A stretch of DNA of 64,000 nt. Source: Gorsachius magnificus (Eukaryota > Chordata > Aves > Pelecaniformes > Ardeidae). Positions 9,518 through 22,650 of the stretch are shown piece after piece (position 1 is the first letter of the stretch; every line of letters begins with the position of its first letter). Under the pieces are notes generated by a model. That model had not been told where the DNA came from. It saw nothing but the letters and a program-made list of their open reading frames with translations, and did no database searches. The stretch lies in contig CM067081.1 in assembly GCA_034008185.1 (NCBI GenBank), positions 32,672,806-32,736,805 on the forward strand, written 5' to 3'. The position numbers and the translations under genes were made by a program.

Positions 9518-12000
9518 TGATTTGGAGCCTCTTTGTCCTTGCCGCTTTCGGCTCTTTGTCTTCCCACGAGCTTTCCCAGGTATGGCCACAGCACCTTACA
9601 ACATGGTGCTACGCTGGGATCAAAATTCGCTTGCCAAGCAGAGAAAAAAAATCACATATTTACCACGCTTCTATAGGTCACCTTCGTTCTCGATTGTATT
9701 ATATACATTACCTTGTAACCTGTCTTCCTTCAAGCGTACAGTTGCCCTGACGTCTCCCCTTGGAGAGGCACGGCCAGGCAACGGAGCGCCCCAGCTAAAA
9801 GGCTGCTCCCTCCAAGGACATATTAGAGGAGGCCCCGGCATGCAGGGGAAGTTTTAAGGTGCTCCGTGTGCATGGAAGAAATGAACAGGGTTCACTGGTG
9901 CCTGTGGAGATGAGGCTCAGGGAATTCCTCTGCATTTTCCCCCTGTTAATAGCAATTTCCCCCGGCACTGCTAACTGCACCCTGGGGAAAAGGCGAATGT
10001 GGGAGGCTGTGCCCTCGCTCCTTAGCTGGCATCGGTCCCTGCCCCAAAACCCAGCCGTACGTGGCAGGGGACTGCAGTGCAATCACAGCCCGTCCAGGCG
10101 CCGATGCCTTGCGAGGTGCTGCGTATGGCTGGTTAAAACAGGTCTTCTTCATTCAAGAAGTTACTAGCTTTTTACACCCAACTTTGACTCTTCGGAGAGT
10201 GTGAAAAATGTTCTTGTAAAGAGTCAAAAAGTGTGTTTATAACATTCTTGTAAAAACCACCCGTCTCCATCTCTGTAGGACTTCAAGGAACTTACTGAAT
10301 TACGAAAAGAAGCACATTTAAAGGAGGGCATAAATAGTTCAATTTTATATTCAGAAAGGGTCATAGCATGGTTTATGGGGCCAAGCTGTCTTCTAGCTAT
10401 TTTTAAAGCAACAAACAAGTCTGCTCTGAGTTAGGGAAGGGATTTGAATCCTGTTATAACAGTTTGGCTCTGCGCATGGGGGCCAGCCAAATAGCATTGT
10501 AATCCACTTCATCCCCAGCAGGATTAAAGTGCTACGGTACATTATACCCCCATGAGATTTATTTATTTATTTGGTGCAAGGGAGGAGAGGGACTCTGAAA
10601 CCTGCTGCTAACAACCCCCAGACATCCTCTGTTACCATCTCAGCCCAGACACCCTCAAATCTCTCATGCAGAGCTGTGATTTGGGGACCCTAAGTGACAT
10701 TTGGCCCTAATATCCAGCAGGATCATGACAGCCATGGCAAGGGGGGCTGCAAACCCCCCTGCTGCCTGCAAACCCAAGTTTCTGGCAAGGCACCTGGGTC
10801 CCATCCCAGCTGAGGGCCAGGGCTGCATGAACACTGGGCACCTCAGACCTTCAAATCCTTTTGTAGCGATGCAGACGGCAGCAAGCAGTGCTGCTTTGCC
10901 ACCCCTCCTTCAGCCCTGCCTTTGTTCGAAGGGGTTTCAGTGGGCAAAACTGGAAACCAGGTTGACCACAAGAACCCCGGGAGCTTCTGTCCATGTGTCC
11001 ACAGCTGCCTGCAGATGTGACCATAATGGTGCTCTGTGGAGGAGAGGCAGAGCATGCTCCCGCAGCTCTCTCTGGGGGCTCTCCATCCACTGATGCCAAT
11101 GCCTGGTCCTGGGAGCTCCCCTCTCCAATAACCCATTAACCTTGAGCTCATGGACCCATGCACCTGCACAACCCATGGGACCACGGTGCAGGCGAGCAGG
11201 GTGGCATGGGCTTTGCTCTAAGCACACTGCAAAGCAGGGCAGCTCCAAGCTCCAGCACAGTCTCCCAGAATAACACTTACGGTGACTCCTTGGCGGAGGG
11301 AGAGGGAGGGGAAGAGCCGCCATCTCAGAAGTTTCTGTGTTAATACCCTCTGGCTTCCTTCTCCCCTCTCTCCCACCCCAAACCCACTGCAGAAAATTAA
11401 TTACCACTGTTAACTGGCGCTTACTGTGACACTACAGCTCTGGATATGGGATAGAGTCGGGAAGCATCAAGTCATTTCCTACCCACATTTGATTTTGAGG
11501 GTGAATTTCAATAATAAATCCGACCTGGTTGAAGGATGTTTCAAGTCAGATGTTATCAATGGCAGACGGCACCGCTATTGCAATATTAGAGAAGTGCTTC
11601 TCCCCTTGACAGGGTGTTTGACAGCAGGGGTGAGGAGTAGCCATCAGATGCCACCGCATATTGCTTTCTAACCCACCCACTCTGATACAGCTCAGCATAT
11701 CAAGAATTTCTCAGTGCAGCCCTTCAGGTTAGAAATAATGGCCCAGATACCTCCCCCAGGAGAAATACTGCCCCAAAGCAACTGCTGTGCCTAACACATG
11801 GGGTACGGAGGAAAGAGAGATGTTTTAATATAAGCCTTGATTATGTGAAATGAGTGGTGAGGTCTCAGTCTGCTTCCCAGCAGATGTAAGTCACACCCAG
11901 ACATTCCCACAAACTGGCATTAATTAGCACACGTTGCTGCTGGTCTCAGTAGAGAAGCCAAGCACGGAGCCTGGTCTTGCAAGGCTCTGATATTAAAAAG

Positions 12001-12465
12001 TCATAGAATCACAGAATCATAGAATGTTTGGGGTTGGAAGGGACCTCTAGAGGTTACCTAGTCCAACCCCCCTGCAGTGAGCAAGGACACGGCTAACTCA
12101 ATCAGATTGCTCAGAGCCCCATCCAACCTGGCCTTGAATGTTTCCAGGGTTGGGGCCTCCACTACCTCCCTGGGTAACCTGTTCCAGTGTTTCACCACCC
12201 TCATTGTAAAGAATTTCTTCCTTATATCTAGTCTAAACCTACCCTGCTTCAGTTTAAAACCATTACCTCTTGTCCTGTCACAGTTTTCCCTGCTAAAAAG
12301 ATTTTCCCCATCTTTCCTATAGGCTCCCTTTAAGTACTGAAAGGCCACAATCAGGTCTCCCCGCAGCCTTCTCTTCTCCAGGCTGAACAACCCCAACTCT
12401 CTCAGCCTGTCCTCATAAGAGAGGTGCTCCAGCCCTCGGATCATTTTTGTAGCTGTCCTGGGCCA
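12001..12465 (-). mobile_element. CR1 LINE fragment, 5'-truncated
   Basis: CR1 3' end in antisense orientation. It begins with the complement of the octamer tail (TCATAGAATCACAGAATCAT) and the conserved GGTTGGAAGGGACCTCTAGAGG block. The - strand translates to the CR1 reverse transcriptase C-terminus with little damage: [79 protein letters not shown]. The good frame suggests a fairly recent insertion. Confidence 0.95.
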
Positions 12466-12867
12466 CATTCCCAATCATCATGGATTTTGCTTGAAAATCA
12501 GAATTTACAGAGTATAAATTCTCATTTAATCATTAAGATGCTCTCTTGGTATCAAAGATCTCCCAGCACACCCAGCTGGGGGCACTTAAAAACTTCCTTT
12601 TTTTTCTCAGAGACAAGTTGAGGTTCTTAAGTAATCAAAGAAATCGAGTTTAAAGGAAGCACAGCAGATCCCAAGAGCTCTGGTAAAGCAAGAGAAAGGA
12701 GCTGCTGTGGCTGCACCCCATCTCCCTGGGGCTTCAGAGCTTCCTACACCGTAGAAAGACTGGAATCTTTGTCCTTCCTGGCTCAGAGCTGAGACTTTGG
12801 GTGTCATCCCCAGCACCCCCAGCAGCCAGCTCTGCTCAGCCATGTCTGGTAGGGCTTGGAGCTGCTA

Positions 12868-12889
12868 TGTGTGTGTGTGTGTATGTATG
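12868..12889. repeat. TG/TATG microsatellite
   Basis: About seven TG units followed by TATG units, directly in front of the 3' end of the next CR1 fragment. Confidence 0.8.
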
Positions 12890-12898
12890 ACCATACAT

Positions 12899-13210
12899 CA
12901 TAGAGCCATAGAATCACAGAATCATAGAATGTTTTGGGTTGGAAGGGACCCCTAGAGGTCATCTAGTCCAACCCCCCTGCAATGAGCAGGGACATCTCCA
13001 ACCAGATCAGGTTGCTCAGAGCCCCGTCCAATCTGGCCTTGAATGTTTCCAGGGATGGGGCCTCTACTACCTCCCTGGGTAACCTGTTCCAGTGTTTCAC
13101 CACCCTCATTGTAAAGAATTTCTTCCTTATATCTAGTCTAAATCTACGCTGGTTTAGTTTAAAACCATTACCCTTTGTTCTGTCACAACTGGCCCTGCTG
13201 AAAAGATTGA
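12899..13210 (-). mobile_element. CR1 LINE fragment, 5'-truncated
   Basis: Same subfamily and orientation as the element about 430 bases before it, but shorter. It begins with the octamer-tail complement and the GGTTGGAAGGGACC block. Its - strand frame covers only the last part of the reverse transcriptase C-terminus (from about [20 protein letters not shown] to [15 protein letters not shown]). Its different 5' truncation point shows a separate insertion and not a segmental duplication. Confidence 0.95.
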
Positions 13211-16200
13211 TCACAATGGGCAATCAGCGTCTCAGCCTGGTGCAGAAGAGGGAAAAACTGTGAATCCTGCAGTAATTTCATGGGGAAGACAGTCTTTACC
13301 CAGCTTTTCTGGGGGACTGAGTGAGGTAGCGAGGAGCATGGGAGACACAGCCATGCTCTTCTGGCTGCAGGAGGCTGGGGTGGTGAGGATCACTGCTCCC
13401 CTGGTGTGGTGGGAACAATGACCATGGGAGCAATGACTGTGATGGGCCTCTTGGTGGCAAACATGGCATGGCACCATGCAGAGCTGTGATCCTCCTTGGA
13501 GCTCCTGGAGGTGGGTGCCAGGAGATGCATGCACCACCAAAAAGGAGAGAATTGCTTTGGAGAGCTGAGGAAGCTTTAGGTAATACGCTGGGCCTGCTTT
13601 TCGTGTGATTTTTGCAATGGAGGCAAGCAGAGCTGAGCCACCACATTCAGCTGATCTGGGTCCAAGCTTCTGATGGAGCTGGGGAGATCCTGGGACTGAG
13701 CTCTCCTCTTGAGTCCTTCTGGAAGCAGGAACAACTTCCTAGCCCACAAATGTACGTGCTTTATTTGGAAACAGAAAGCATGGATGTTGAGACATTTAAC
13801 ACCTTATCAGACTGTGTTATTTTTCTTTCTTTCCATAGCTTGTCTCCTTTTATTAAATACCTTTTCTTCTGCACTGTTATTCCTCCTCATCCTGCCCATT
13901 CCCTGCTATACCAAGGTCTTAACGCAAAAGATTCTCCTCATCTGTCATTCAATAACCTAATTTTGGCCTTTTTGTACTCCTGATGAAATTAGTGATGCTA
14001 ATTTCACTGCAGCTTTGGATCTCTTATTTTCCTCTAAGCTCTTTCAGAAGAAATCACGGTCATTCAGTCCTCCACTTGTTCAGTGCCACCAATTTACCTA
14101 TTGACAGATGAAGTCCCCCTTTAAAATGATTGCCAGTGAGATGAGGAGAGCTACAAAAAACAGTGAAATGTTGCTGTCACCACCTGCTGATGCAGCTGGC
14201 GAGGAAGCCAAGTGCCTTAGGTGCCTTCAAAACCTAATTGCTGTCATGCACTGGATCGGGGCTTGAAGCAGGCAGGTTGGGCTGGAGGTGCCACGGATGC
14301 CTGTTGTCCACCCAGCACAGTGAGCCACAATCACGATCCATTTGCCAGTGCTGGCAAAAGAGAGTATCTTCCCTCTGCTTCAGTGTGGAGGTGCAAATCC
14401 ACTTTCCGCAGGGATTTAAGCTGGCAGTCTGGTGTGTGCACTGCTGAAGTAGGCGCACATCCCTTCTGCTTCCATGCTGCAGAAGCAGGCAGCTGGGCAG
14501 GGCAGCAGCCTCCACTGGTTTTCACAACCTCTCACAAAGCTCTCGCGCCTACGGATTATTGAGGGTTGTGCCGGATGGCAAAATTTCAGCGCTGCATGGA
14601 GATGTCCTGAAAATTTCTCTGGGTGACCTGCTGCTAATAGCCACCTGCAGTACACCTGCTCGGCTCTCCCACGGCCTTCTCCTCCAAAGAGGGAAGAGTG
14701 TCCTGGCACTGCTGATGAATTGCCTGACACGTACACAGTGTACAATTTGCAGCACTTTTATTTATTCAGAGGCATTTCTGAGCATCTTATATAACATTAA
14801 TGGATTTTCTCCCCTTTAGTCTCAGCAACAGCATGAAAGCGTCACTGGGTGAGAATGGCAGAGACCTCAGAGTGCTTTGCGTGTTTATTTTGATGTATTT
14901 TTTTTTAAAAGGTAGAAATTTTTGAAACACCCTTGGAAAGGAATGAATCGGTTATTCCCATACCAGCTGTAGTGCTTTCAGTTCTGGTCTTTTCTTCTAG
15001 AGAAATTTCATTCTGAGCTGATCCAAACTGAAGTCCCTTTTCCTTCCAGATTGGCCTCCCCAGTAAAAAATAAATCATCTGCACATCTTTAGTGATGTTA
15101 CCGGTATTTTATGTGTGGAAATATTAAGCTCTAGAGTGGTTTGCAAATTGCCCATCAACCCCTGGGAAATGTGTGGTGGAGAAGAGACACAGGTCCTTGT
15201 GAATAACTTAAACACAAGATCACACACTCTCTCACATCAAGTGCCAGCTGAAATGGAAAGAGAAGCAGAGAAATGGAGCATAAATGAGACAGAAAAAGAT
15301 GAAATCAGTAACGTCCCCTTGTGCAGAAAACAAACACTATAGATGAGCAAGGAGGCAGCTGCTACTGAGCAGAAAACCACATCAGCAGAGGATGAAAATG
15401 TTCTTCCACTCTTAGGGACTGCCATGTGGAAAATAAACAAAGTAATAAGTGTGAAAATGGAGTAAATAACCACCACGCAAGGATTACGTAGGGCAGCTGG
15501 GGTAAGGGGACGGTTAAGGTCATCTTCAGGCTTTGCAGGAATGAGAGGCTGAAATAGAAACGGCGGGATGGCAGCAAGCGCAGCGATCATGGTAGTGCCC
15601 TGAACTCAGCAAGACCACTCAGAGGTTCAGCGCCAAGCATGCACACAGATTCAAAAATATGGACCTTTTGCAGGATCGGACACTTATTCAGACATATTTA
15701 TTCTAAAAATTATCAAACTTTATCCAGCAAAAGACCATATGAAAAGCCTTCTGGAGTCCAGCAAACTTATTCATCTCTTTTGAAGAGCGTAGGGCGGATT
15801 GAAGATAACTTCCTCTTTGATAGGGATGTGAGCCTGGATGTCTCACTGCTGCACTGCAACGTCTGCTCAGATGAGGATGCCTGATTGCCCTCAGGGATGT
15901 GTTACCTCTGCTGGTTGGACCCCCACAGCATGAAAAGACACATTACAGACCAGTGGGGCCAGGCTTTGCTTGTGGAGCAGCACAGTGAGTTCCCTACTTG
16001 TGCTACCTGAGACCTCAGGACATCTCTGAGATGCAACATCTTTTGGAGTCTAGGATCAGTGAGATGAATTGTCATCAAAGGAAGACTGTCTTTCTTGCCA
16101 CTAATGGTCAAGGAAGCCAGAAGACCAGCTTGGGATGGATATGTAATTTTCATCTAGTGGAAGTTAGGTGAAATGAACCCCAGTGATACCGTACAGTTCC

Positions 16201-16587
16201 TTTGACTTATGCAAAAGAAAATGCAATCAGGATAATTGTCTCCATAAGATAAATCCAGAAAGTCTGGGCACAGTAACACCAAGTATTATGTTCATTACTG
16301 TTTTACCCAGGTTCAGGTAAGACAGTCTTCTTTCCACTCCCCAAAAGCAAGTTTTGAGAGAGATTTCGGATATAGCAGAAAAGGTCAGGCAACAAAACTG
16401 CAGGGTGAGAGTGTTCAATTTATTTCTATTAGAAAGAATTTCCCATCAAGAAAAAAAGTAGGGAATAACTTTTTGTCTAATTGGCAGCAGAGAATTTCAG
16501 GCAAAACAAGTGAATAAACCATGGATGCTGTCACCATTGCCAGGCAAGACACAGGGACAAAGGTAAATGTGGGGTCATATTTCAGGG

Positions 16588-17296
16588 ACAGAATAACCCA
16601 TGCAAGAGCGCAGGCTGGAGGCTGAATGGACAGCAAGAAGCTTTGCACAAAACACCTTGGGAGTGCTGGTGGACAAGCTGAAAGTAAGCCAGTGATGTGC
16701 CCTTGCCACAAAGGACAACCTCATCCTGGGCTGTGTTAGCAGGACTGTAACTGGCAGGTCCAGGCGAATTATTATTACCCTCTGCTTGGCACTTGCAAGA
16801 CCACATCCAGGGTATAAAGTCCTGTTAGGGGCTCCCTATGACAAGAAAGGCATTGACCCAGAGGAGCAAGCCCCGTGAGGAGCACCAAGCTGGTCAGGCG
16901 GCTGGAGCAGAGGATGGAGGAGGAGAGGCAGAGGGCTGTGCTTGCTCAGCCTTGAGAATAAAAGGGACTTGCTGCCTACAATTAACTAAAGGGACTGTAT
17001 AGAGAAAACAGAGCCAGACTCTTCCCGGAGACACACACTGGAAGAATAGGAAAGACCAGACATAAGCTGAAACAAGGGATATTTTGACTAGATATGAGGC
17101 AAAATGTCCTTCTCATGGGAGTGGTGAGGCACTAGCACAGGCTGCCCAGGGAGGTTCTGCCATCTGCATATTTTGAGATTTAAAAAACTTGATGGGACCC
17201 TGAGCAACCTGACCTATCTTTGCAGTGGACTGTCCATTGAGCAGGGATTGGACAATGCGATGCCCAGAGGTCCTTTCTCACCTGAATTGTGCTGAC
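16588..17296 (+). mobile_element. old, degraded CR1 LINE fragment
   Basis: A much more diverged CR1 copy in sense orientation. Recognisable blocks in order: CTTGGGAGTGCTGGTGGACA near 16655, CAACCTCATCCTGGGCTGTG near 16718, CTTGGCACTTGCAAGACCAC near 16785, the 'lagging' GGCTGAG-type region near 16900-16970, CAGGCTGCCCAGGGAGGTTC near 17138, and a decayed tail near 17296. All frames are broken by stops and small gaps. Age is inferred from divergence. Confidence 0.8.
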
Positions 17297-20200
17297 CCTT
17301 CAATCCTACATAAAAACAGACCTTGGTGTGCAAGGAGGGGTGCAGCAGTATAAGGGTCTCAAGAGCAATCATTGAACATTTACATCAACAACGACAAAGC
17401 CCAAGACATGTCTGAAAGACATACCTGAAAAGAGACAGAAAGCAGACAGATAGACATGTGGGACACACTCTAGGAATCCAAGGATCAGCACAGGAGACTG
17501 ACACCAGTGAAAAGGTATGGAGCTATACCAGTTACACAAGTATCCGGCAATTTAAAAGCATCAGAAATGCAAATCCTTATGGTAGTCTAAAGCCCAACTA
17601 ATGAAATCAGTATGGATTGGAAAGGAGGTCACTGTGGCAGATGAGGGATTGCAAAAAAGAGCAAGACATACTTCAAAATATGCTTTGGGATAAGCACCCT
17701 TATTGGTAATTAGAAGCAATGTGAAATAAACTCTGAAGGGGAGACGACAGATTGTTCCACATCTATCAGAAAAGACTTTGCACCATGGCACAAGGGTAAA
17801 CATGTTCCTAAAGAGCTCTGACTGGAGCAAATAGCGTTCAGCAAGTCACATGGAGCAAATAACACACTTGGACAAATCTGCCTTTCATTATCCTTATGGG
17901 ATGACTGCCAGCCCAACAAACTTTCCCTGGGTTTATTCAATTAACTGCTTCATTATGACTTTCCCCCTTACAGCACGATCCCACTTTTTGGCGTGCGAGC
18001 TGCGTTAATTAGCTGTGCAAAGAGGTACAAAGCAGAGAGGCAACTTAGGTAGTGTTGTTTCTTTTCCCAGCCTGGATTCTGGGTCTTCTCCCAGGCTCGA
18101 TGGAGTCTGTTTCTGTTTATCTTTGATCAGTGAAAGCCAGAGGTGTTACCACATATTTTGGTGGCTTAGGGTGAGATAGCATCGCTAGAGGTGAGGAAAT
18201 GCTGATTTACCCAGCCTTTTTAGGCCAGCTCATGGTTTGCAGTTTGGAAGTCTGTCGGTGACCTGTATTTTGTTGGGGCAGCTTAAAATATTGCCATGCC
18301 ACATGACTCTGTTGGTCCCTTCAAGCTGCCATTGCCCTGGTGCAGGGGCAGCAGTGGGGGAGATAAAGCTTCATCCCAACCCATTTCACAGGCCATTGTG
18401 GGTTTATTAAAAGCGTTTGCATTATTATGTCAGACTGAAGAGGCAGCTGAAATGCAGGCACATGTTCCCCTCTCCTACCCTGGCTGTAGGAATGTGAGTC
18501 CCAGCAGTGGCCAGGCAGGCACTGGGATCAGGAATGTCCTAGGCTACCATAGCAAGCTTCACCAGAGGATATCTGACAGGAGCCTGAGGCACTTGAAAAA
18601 TGTTTTGCTTGTGTTTAAGGTTTTTTATGTTGGGGGAGATGTTGGCTTTTCATTTTCTCTCCTCACATTCCTACAAAATAATTGTGATGTGATCAGGGGT
18701 TTGTCTGGCTCATTTCGTTTCCTCTCTGCCATCATTCCGGCAAAAGTTTTTTGGGGACCTCTTTACCCCTGTTGAGTCGAACAGTATCCCATATAAATAT
18801 TGGCCTCAAGACGTACCCAGGTTAAGAGCTGTCATTATCTGTGCTTTTGGGAGTGGGTGAAAAGACATGTTTTCCACAGCCACATGCCAACCTCGGCAGA
18901 AAGCAAACTCAAAGGAGGCAGCAATGCAGCAGGAGCATGTTCCTCACAAATAGGGGTGTGTTTACTTGCAGACAATTCATGGCTATGCCCAGGTCAAGAT
19001 TTAAAGTGCATCAGGAAAACAGGCACAAACACTTGCAGTAATTTACCATCGCTTCATCTGGTTTTCCCCTTACAGCCAAACTGGAACCTTTCGTCCAATT
19101 ACAATCCCTGCCTGGAATTTCAAGGGTCTAAATCATATGGGAAATAATACAGCTTTAAAAATAAAACAAAACTTTTACTAGGATTCTTCTGCCATAGAAA
19201 GTATTTCAAAAAGGAGACTCAAAAATATTAAGGTCATGCAAGGTTGCACAAACATAACCACTGGTTTGTAAATAACAGATTATAGAGACTGAATTTTCTT
19301 TCAGGGTGTTGGTAAAAGATGATGGCACTATCAGAAAACAGACCTGAAGCCAGCTTAATCTCCAGGAGCTTCACAAGGCAACTGGAGATAAATTAGTGTT
19401 GCAGCTAAACACGAGCTTACTGGTGAGGTATCTTTTAATAATTTTTAAGCTTTTAATGATGTTTTAATAATAAGCCAGTGATTAGAAACCAACATCCCAG
19501 TTCACTGATAAATCCAGGCTGTGTCTGGGTATTTTGCCTTTTTGCTGCTTTAACTGAAGCAACTTTAATTTGCCAGAGGCCAATCAACAGCCTATAGCAA
19601 GAGAACTCAATCTGATGAAGCAGATGTTGGGGAAGGGAAGACCTTTTCTTTACTCACTCATAGGGAAAATTAATTGATGCCGAAAGCAGCCTTTCAGTGT
19701 TTTTTGTAATAGTAACTTTTGCTTCTTGACTTTTACAACATAGAAGAAACTTGCAGATAAAGTAGCTTCCGAGTTGTTTTTCATGGAAAAGGACCCTGAT
19801 GCTCTCTACAGGCAAGTCACGCAAGTGGGTTGCAGCCAGTTCCAGTCCCAGCTGACCCATAATTACAGCTCAGGCACTCCAGTAAGACCTGTGCCACCTG
19901 GTGTTTGCAAACAGCTGAGCGTTGAAAGATGAGCAAGATCCTAGTCCAGCCTTCCGCAGTTGAGAAGTCCTAAAGCCCAAGTCCAGTTTGGTGGATAATC
20001 TCTTTCCCTGGTGGGGAACAACCCTACCTCTTGGTGGGTATCACTGGACTTCCCCAAGACCCATCCAGTGAGCATCTGTTCCTGAGTTCATGGGCAAAAT
20101 CAGACTGAGGTCCCTAGGGAGCACTCAGTGACAACTGACCCAATGCTCTGAGCCCAGGTTGCAGCTAAGAGTGACAGAGAGCTTGCTGTGCTTACCTCTG

Positions 20201-21653
20201 TACCCAAAACTGCTTTTCCCCTTGATGAACAGACACAGCCTTTGAGCCCGCCAACAACACCGGCAGGCTGCCTGTCTCCTGCCCCACTCACCCCAGGAGC
20301 TGGGCTATGAGAAAGGAGGGAGCAGAGATGCAGCAGGGGTTGGATATGAGCCAGGCTGAGCCTAGCGGATAAATAGCTGCATTAGGCAGGTGCTGTGCCT
20401 GAACTAATAAGCCCTGCAGGAGATGGGATCTGTTCACTGCAGCATCATGCCAAGGCGTTGTGGTTTATCTGCTTCCAAACCTGAGGGGTGCATCCACGTG
20501 CTGCAGCGGTCCATCGCGCCGCTGGAGCCGCGGGGGAGATGAGAGAGCTGGGACGCTCTGCAGGCACCCGTGCCTTTGGTTTCTGTCTCTGTAGACGAGG
20601 TGGAGGACAATGTTCTCCAACATCAGTTAGGTGGTTTGGGATGGAGGCCAAAATAGTCGAACCTCCTGCTGTAGGTTAAGCTGCTGTATGTGTGTGAGGG
20701 ACCCATCTGCAAAACTGGTCCTGTTGCCATAATCACCATGAAGCTGGTGATCAATGGTGGTGTCAGTGAGGCTTGGGGGATATGCTCTTCCACTCTCACG
20801 GTCGGGTTGTACATATCTAAGCCCCAAAACAAGGATGCTGAAGCTTAACTGTAGCCACCTAAGTTTATTATTTTTTTACCTTAATCCCTTAATGAGGATT
20901 ATACTGTAAGTAGAAAATATAAAGCATTTTAGGAGCGTTAAGTAATACTTAGAGGGCTCATTAATCCACAGTTAATATGCAGCCACCACTGAGAGGGAAT
21001 GAAGCAATCATGCTGCCTCAGCATTACACAGCACGCAGTCCCTGCCTGCCTCCAGGAGGGAAGTGGAGGATGCTCACTCCACCTGAGACCGCGGGAGGAG
21101 GCGGAGACGGGCAGAAGACAATGGTCTGAGGTAGACACCACAAAGCATATGCAGCCCCCCTAACCTCCCCTGTGATCACACACTGAGGTTTTGAGGCAGA
21201 TCTGCACCAACTTCTTGACTTTCTCCCTAACAAAGACAGCAGGGTAGACACCTTTTACTTTCAGCTTCCAGCCAAAGTAAAATTCAGCTGCTTAGGTCAA
21301 GGTTTGAAGGCACTGCTTTGGAAAAGTGCGTGTCAGCGCAGCAACCTCTGTGCTTTTTCCCTAGCAAGGGCAAAGCCCTTTGGGAGGCCTATCATAAATC
21401 ATCTAGGCTTCATCACACCAATGACCTGCTAAAAAAAGAAATGTGCGGGAGTATTTGCCAGCCTTATCTTCCCTGATAACCAAAAATGCTCTTCATCACT
21501 TTGGGTTTCCTTGGTGGTTCCCCATGCAAGACAGCAATTAGACTGTGCCTCGTTCAGTCCCAAGCACAATGAGTTCCCAGAGCTGAAGCAGAGGCAGAAA
21601 TTGCAGTGTCTGCAGAACAGCCAGCCAGTCTCGGGGGTTTAATTCTGGGGGAG

Positions 21654-21669
21654 GTGTGTGTGTGTGTGT
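21654..21669. repeat. GT microsatellite
   Basis: Eight perfect GT units in the intron, with no other feature nearby. Confidence 0.8.
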
Positions 21670-22248
21670 AATTCTTGTAGAAAATTTCTTAATGTCACAC
21701 AGCAAATAAAAAAACTTGTCAGCTCAGTGATCTTCAGGAAATTCCTAACTGGCAGAAAATTCAAGAGGGTACCGTGCACTGCCTGAGGACAGGGTAAAAC
21801 AAGAATGGAAGGGCATGTCAGGCCATACTAGAACTACAGGTACTCCATGGTCAAAGGCAAGGTGTTCCTTTGTCCCACCAGGAGACTTAATTTTCCACAT
21901 ACCTGTCACCCCAGGAAATGAGTATTGATGCTGTCTCAGTCTCAAATGATTTTTTTTTTGTATTATCTTCACCTCCAGTGTGCAAAATAAGGCTGAGGGC
22001 ACTCATGTGCTGGCCAGGCTATGGGACCCGCTGGATTGTATTTTGGATGCAATACAGTGTCATGGTCAAATCTCCAAAAAGGCGCAAATCCCATCAACCC
22101 TGAGCAGCTGCTTCTGTTGCAAAGCAAAGAAAGGAGCAAGAGCAGAAAGCCTGCCTTTCTCATGGGCTTGCCTCTCAAACCCAGTCCCAAAGCTGAAGAA
22201 GGGAAGAAATGCGTGTGCTTAAATGGATAAATCCTTCTCTGGACCAGA

Positions 22249-22575
22249 GCATAGAATAAAACAGAATCATAGAATTGTTTAGGTTGGAAAAGACCTTTAA
22301 GATCATCAAGTCCAACTGTTAACCTAACACTCCCATTCCACCACTAAACCATGGCCCTAAGCACCTCGTCTGCCCATCTTTTAAATACCTCCAGGGATGG
22401 GGACTCGACCACTTCCCTGGGCAGCCCACTCCAATGCTTGACAACCCTTTCGGTGAAGAAATTTTTCCTAATGTCCAATCTAAACCTGCCCTGGTGCAAC
22501 TTGAGGCCGTTTCCCCTCATCCTATCACCAGTTACCTGGAAGAAGAGACTGATCCCCACCTCACTACAACCTCCT
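22249..22575 (-). mobile_element. CR1 LINE fragment of a second subfamily
   Basis: CR1 3' end in antisense orientation, with the GTTTAGGTTGGAAAAGACC and AAGATCATCAAGTCCAAC blocks that mark a subfamily different from the elements at 12-13 kb. The - strand frame reads [20 protein letters not shown], then [20 protein letters not shown], then [20 protein letters not shown]. Its 5' end joins a second piece of CR1 3' sequence (22576-22650). Confidence 0.93.
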
Positions 22576-22650
22576 TTCAGCCATGTCCCTAAGCACCTCA
22601 TCGACCTGTCTTTTAAATACCTCCAAGGATGGGGACTCGATCACCCCCGA
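22576..22650 (-). mobile_element. partial second copy of the CR1 3' segment
   Basis: Repeats, in the same orientation, the segment of the neighbouring element that encodes [20 protein letters not shown] (compare the [20 protein letters not shown] stretch in the first copy). It lacks the terminal tail and joins the first copy at a point where both read GAAAGGAGG or similar. This indicates template switching during reverse transcription, or an internal rearrangement. Confidence 0.85.
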
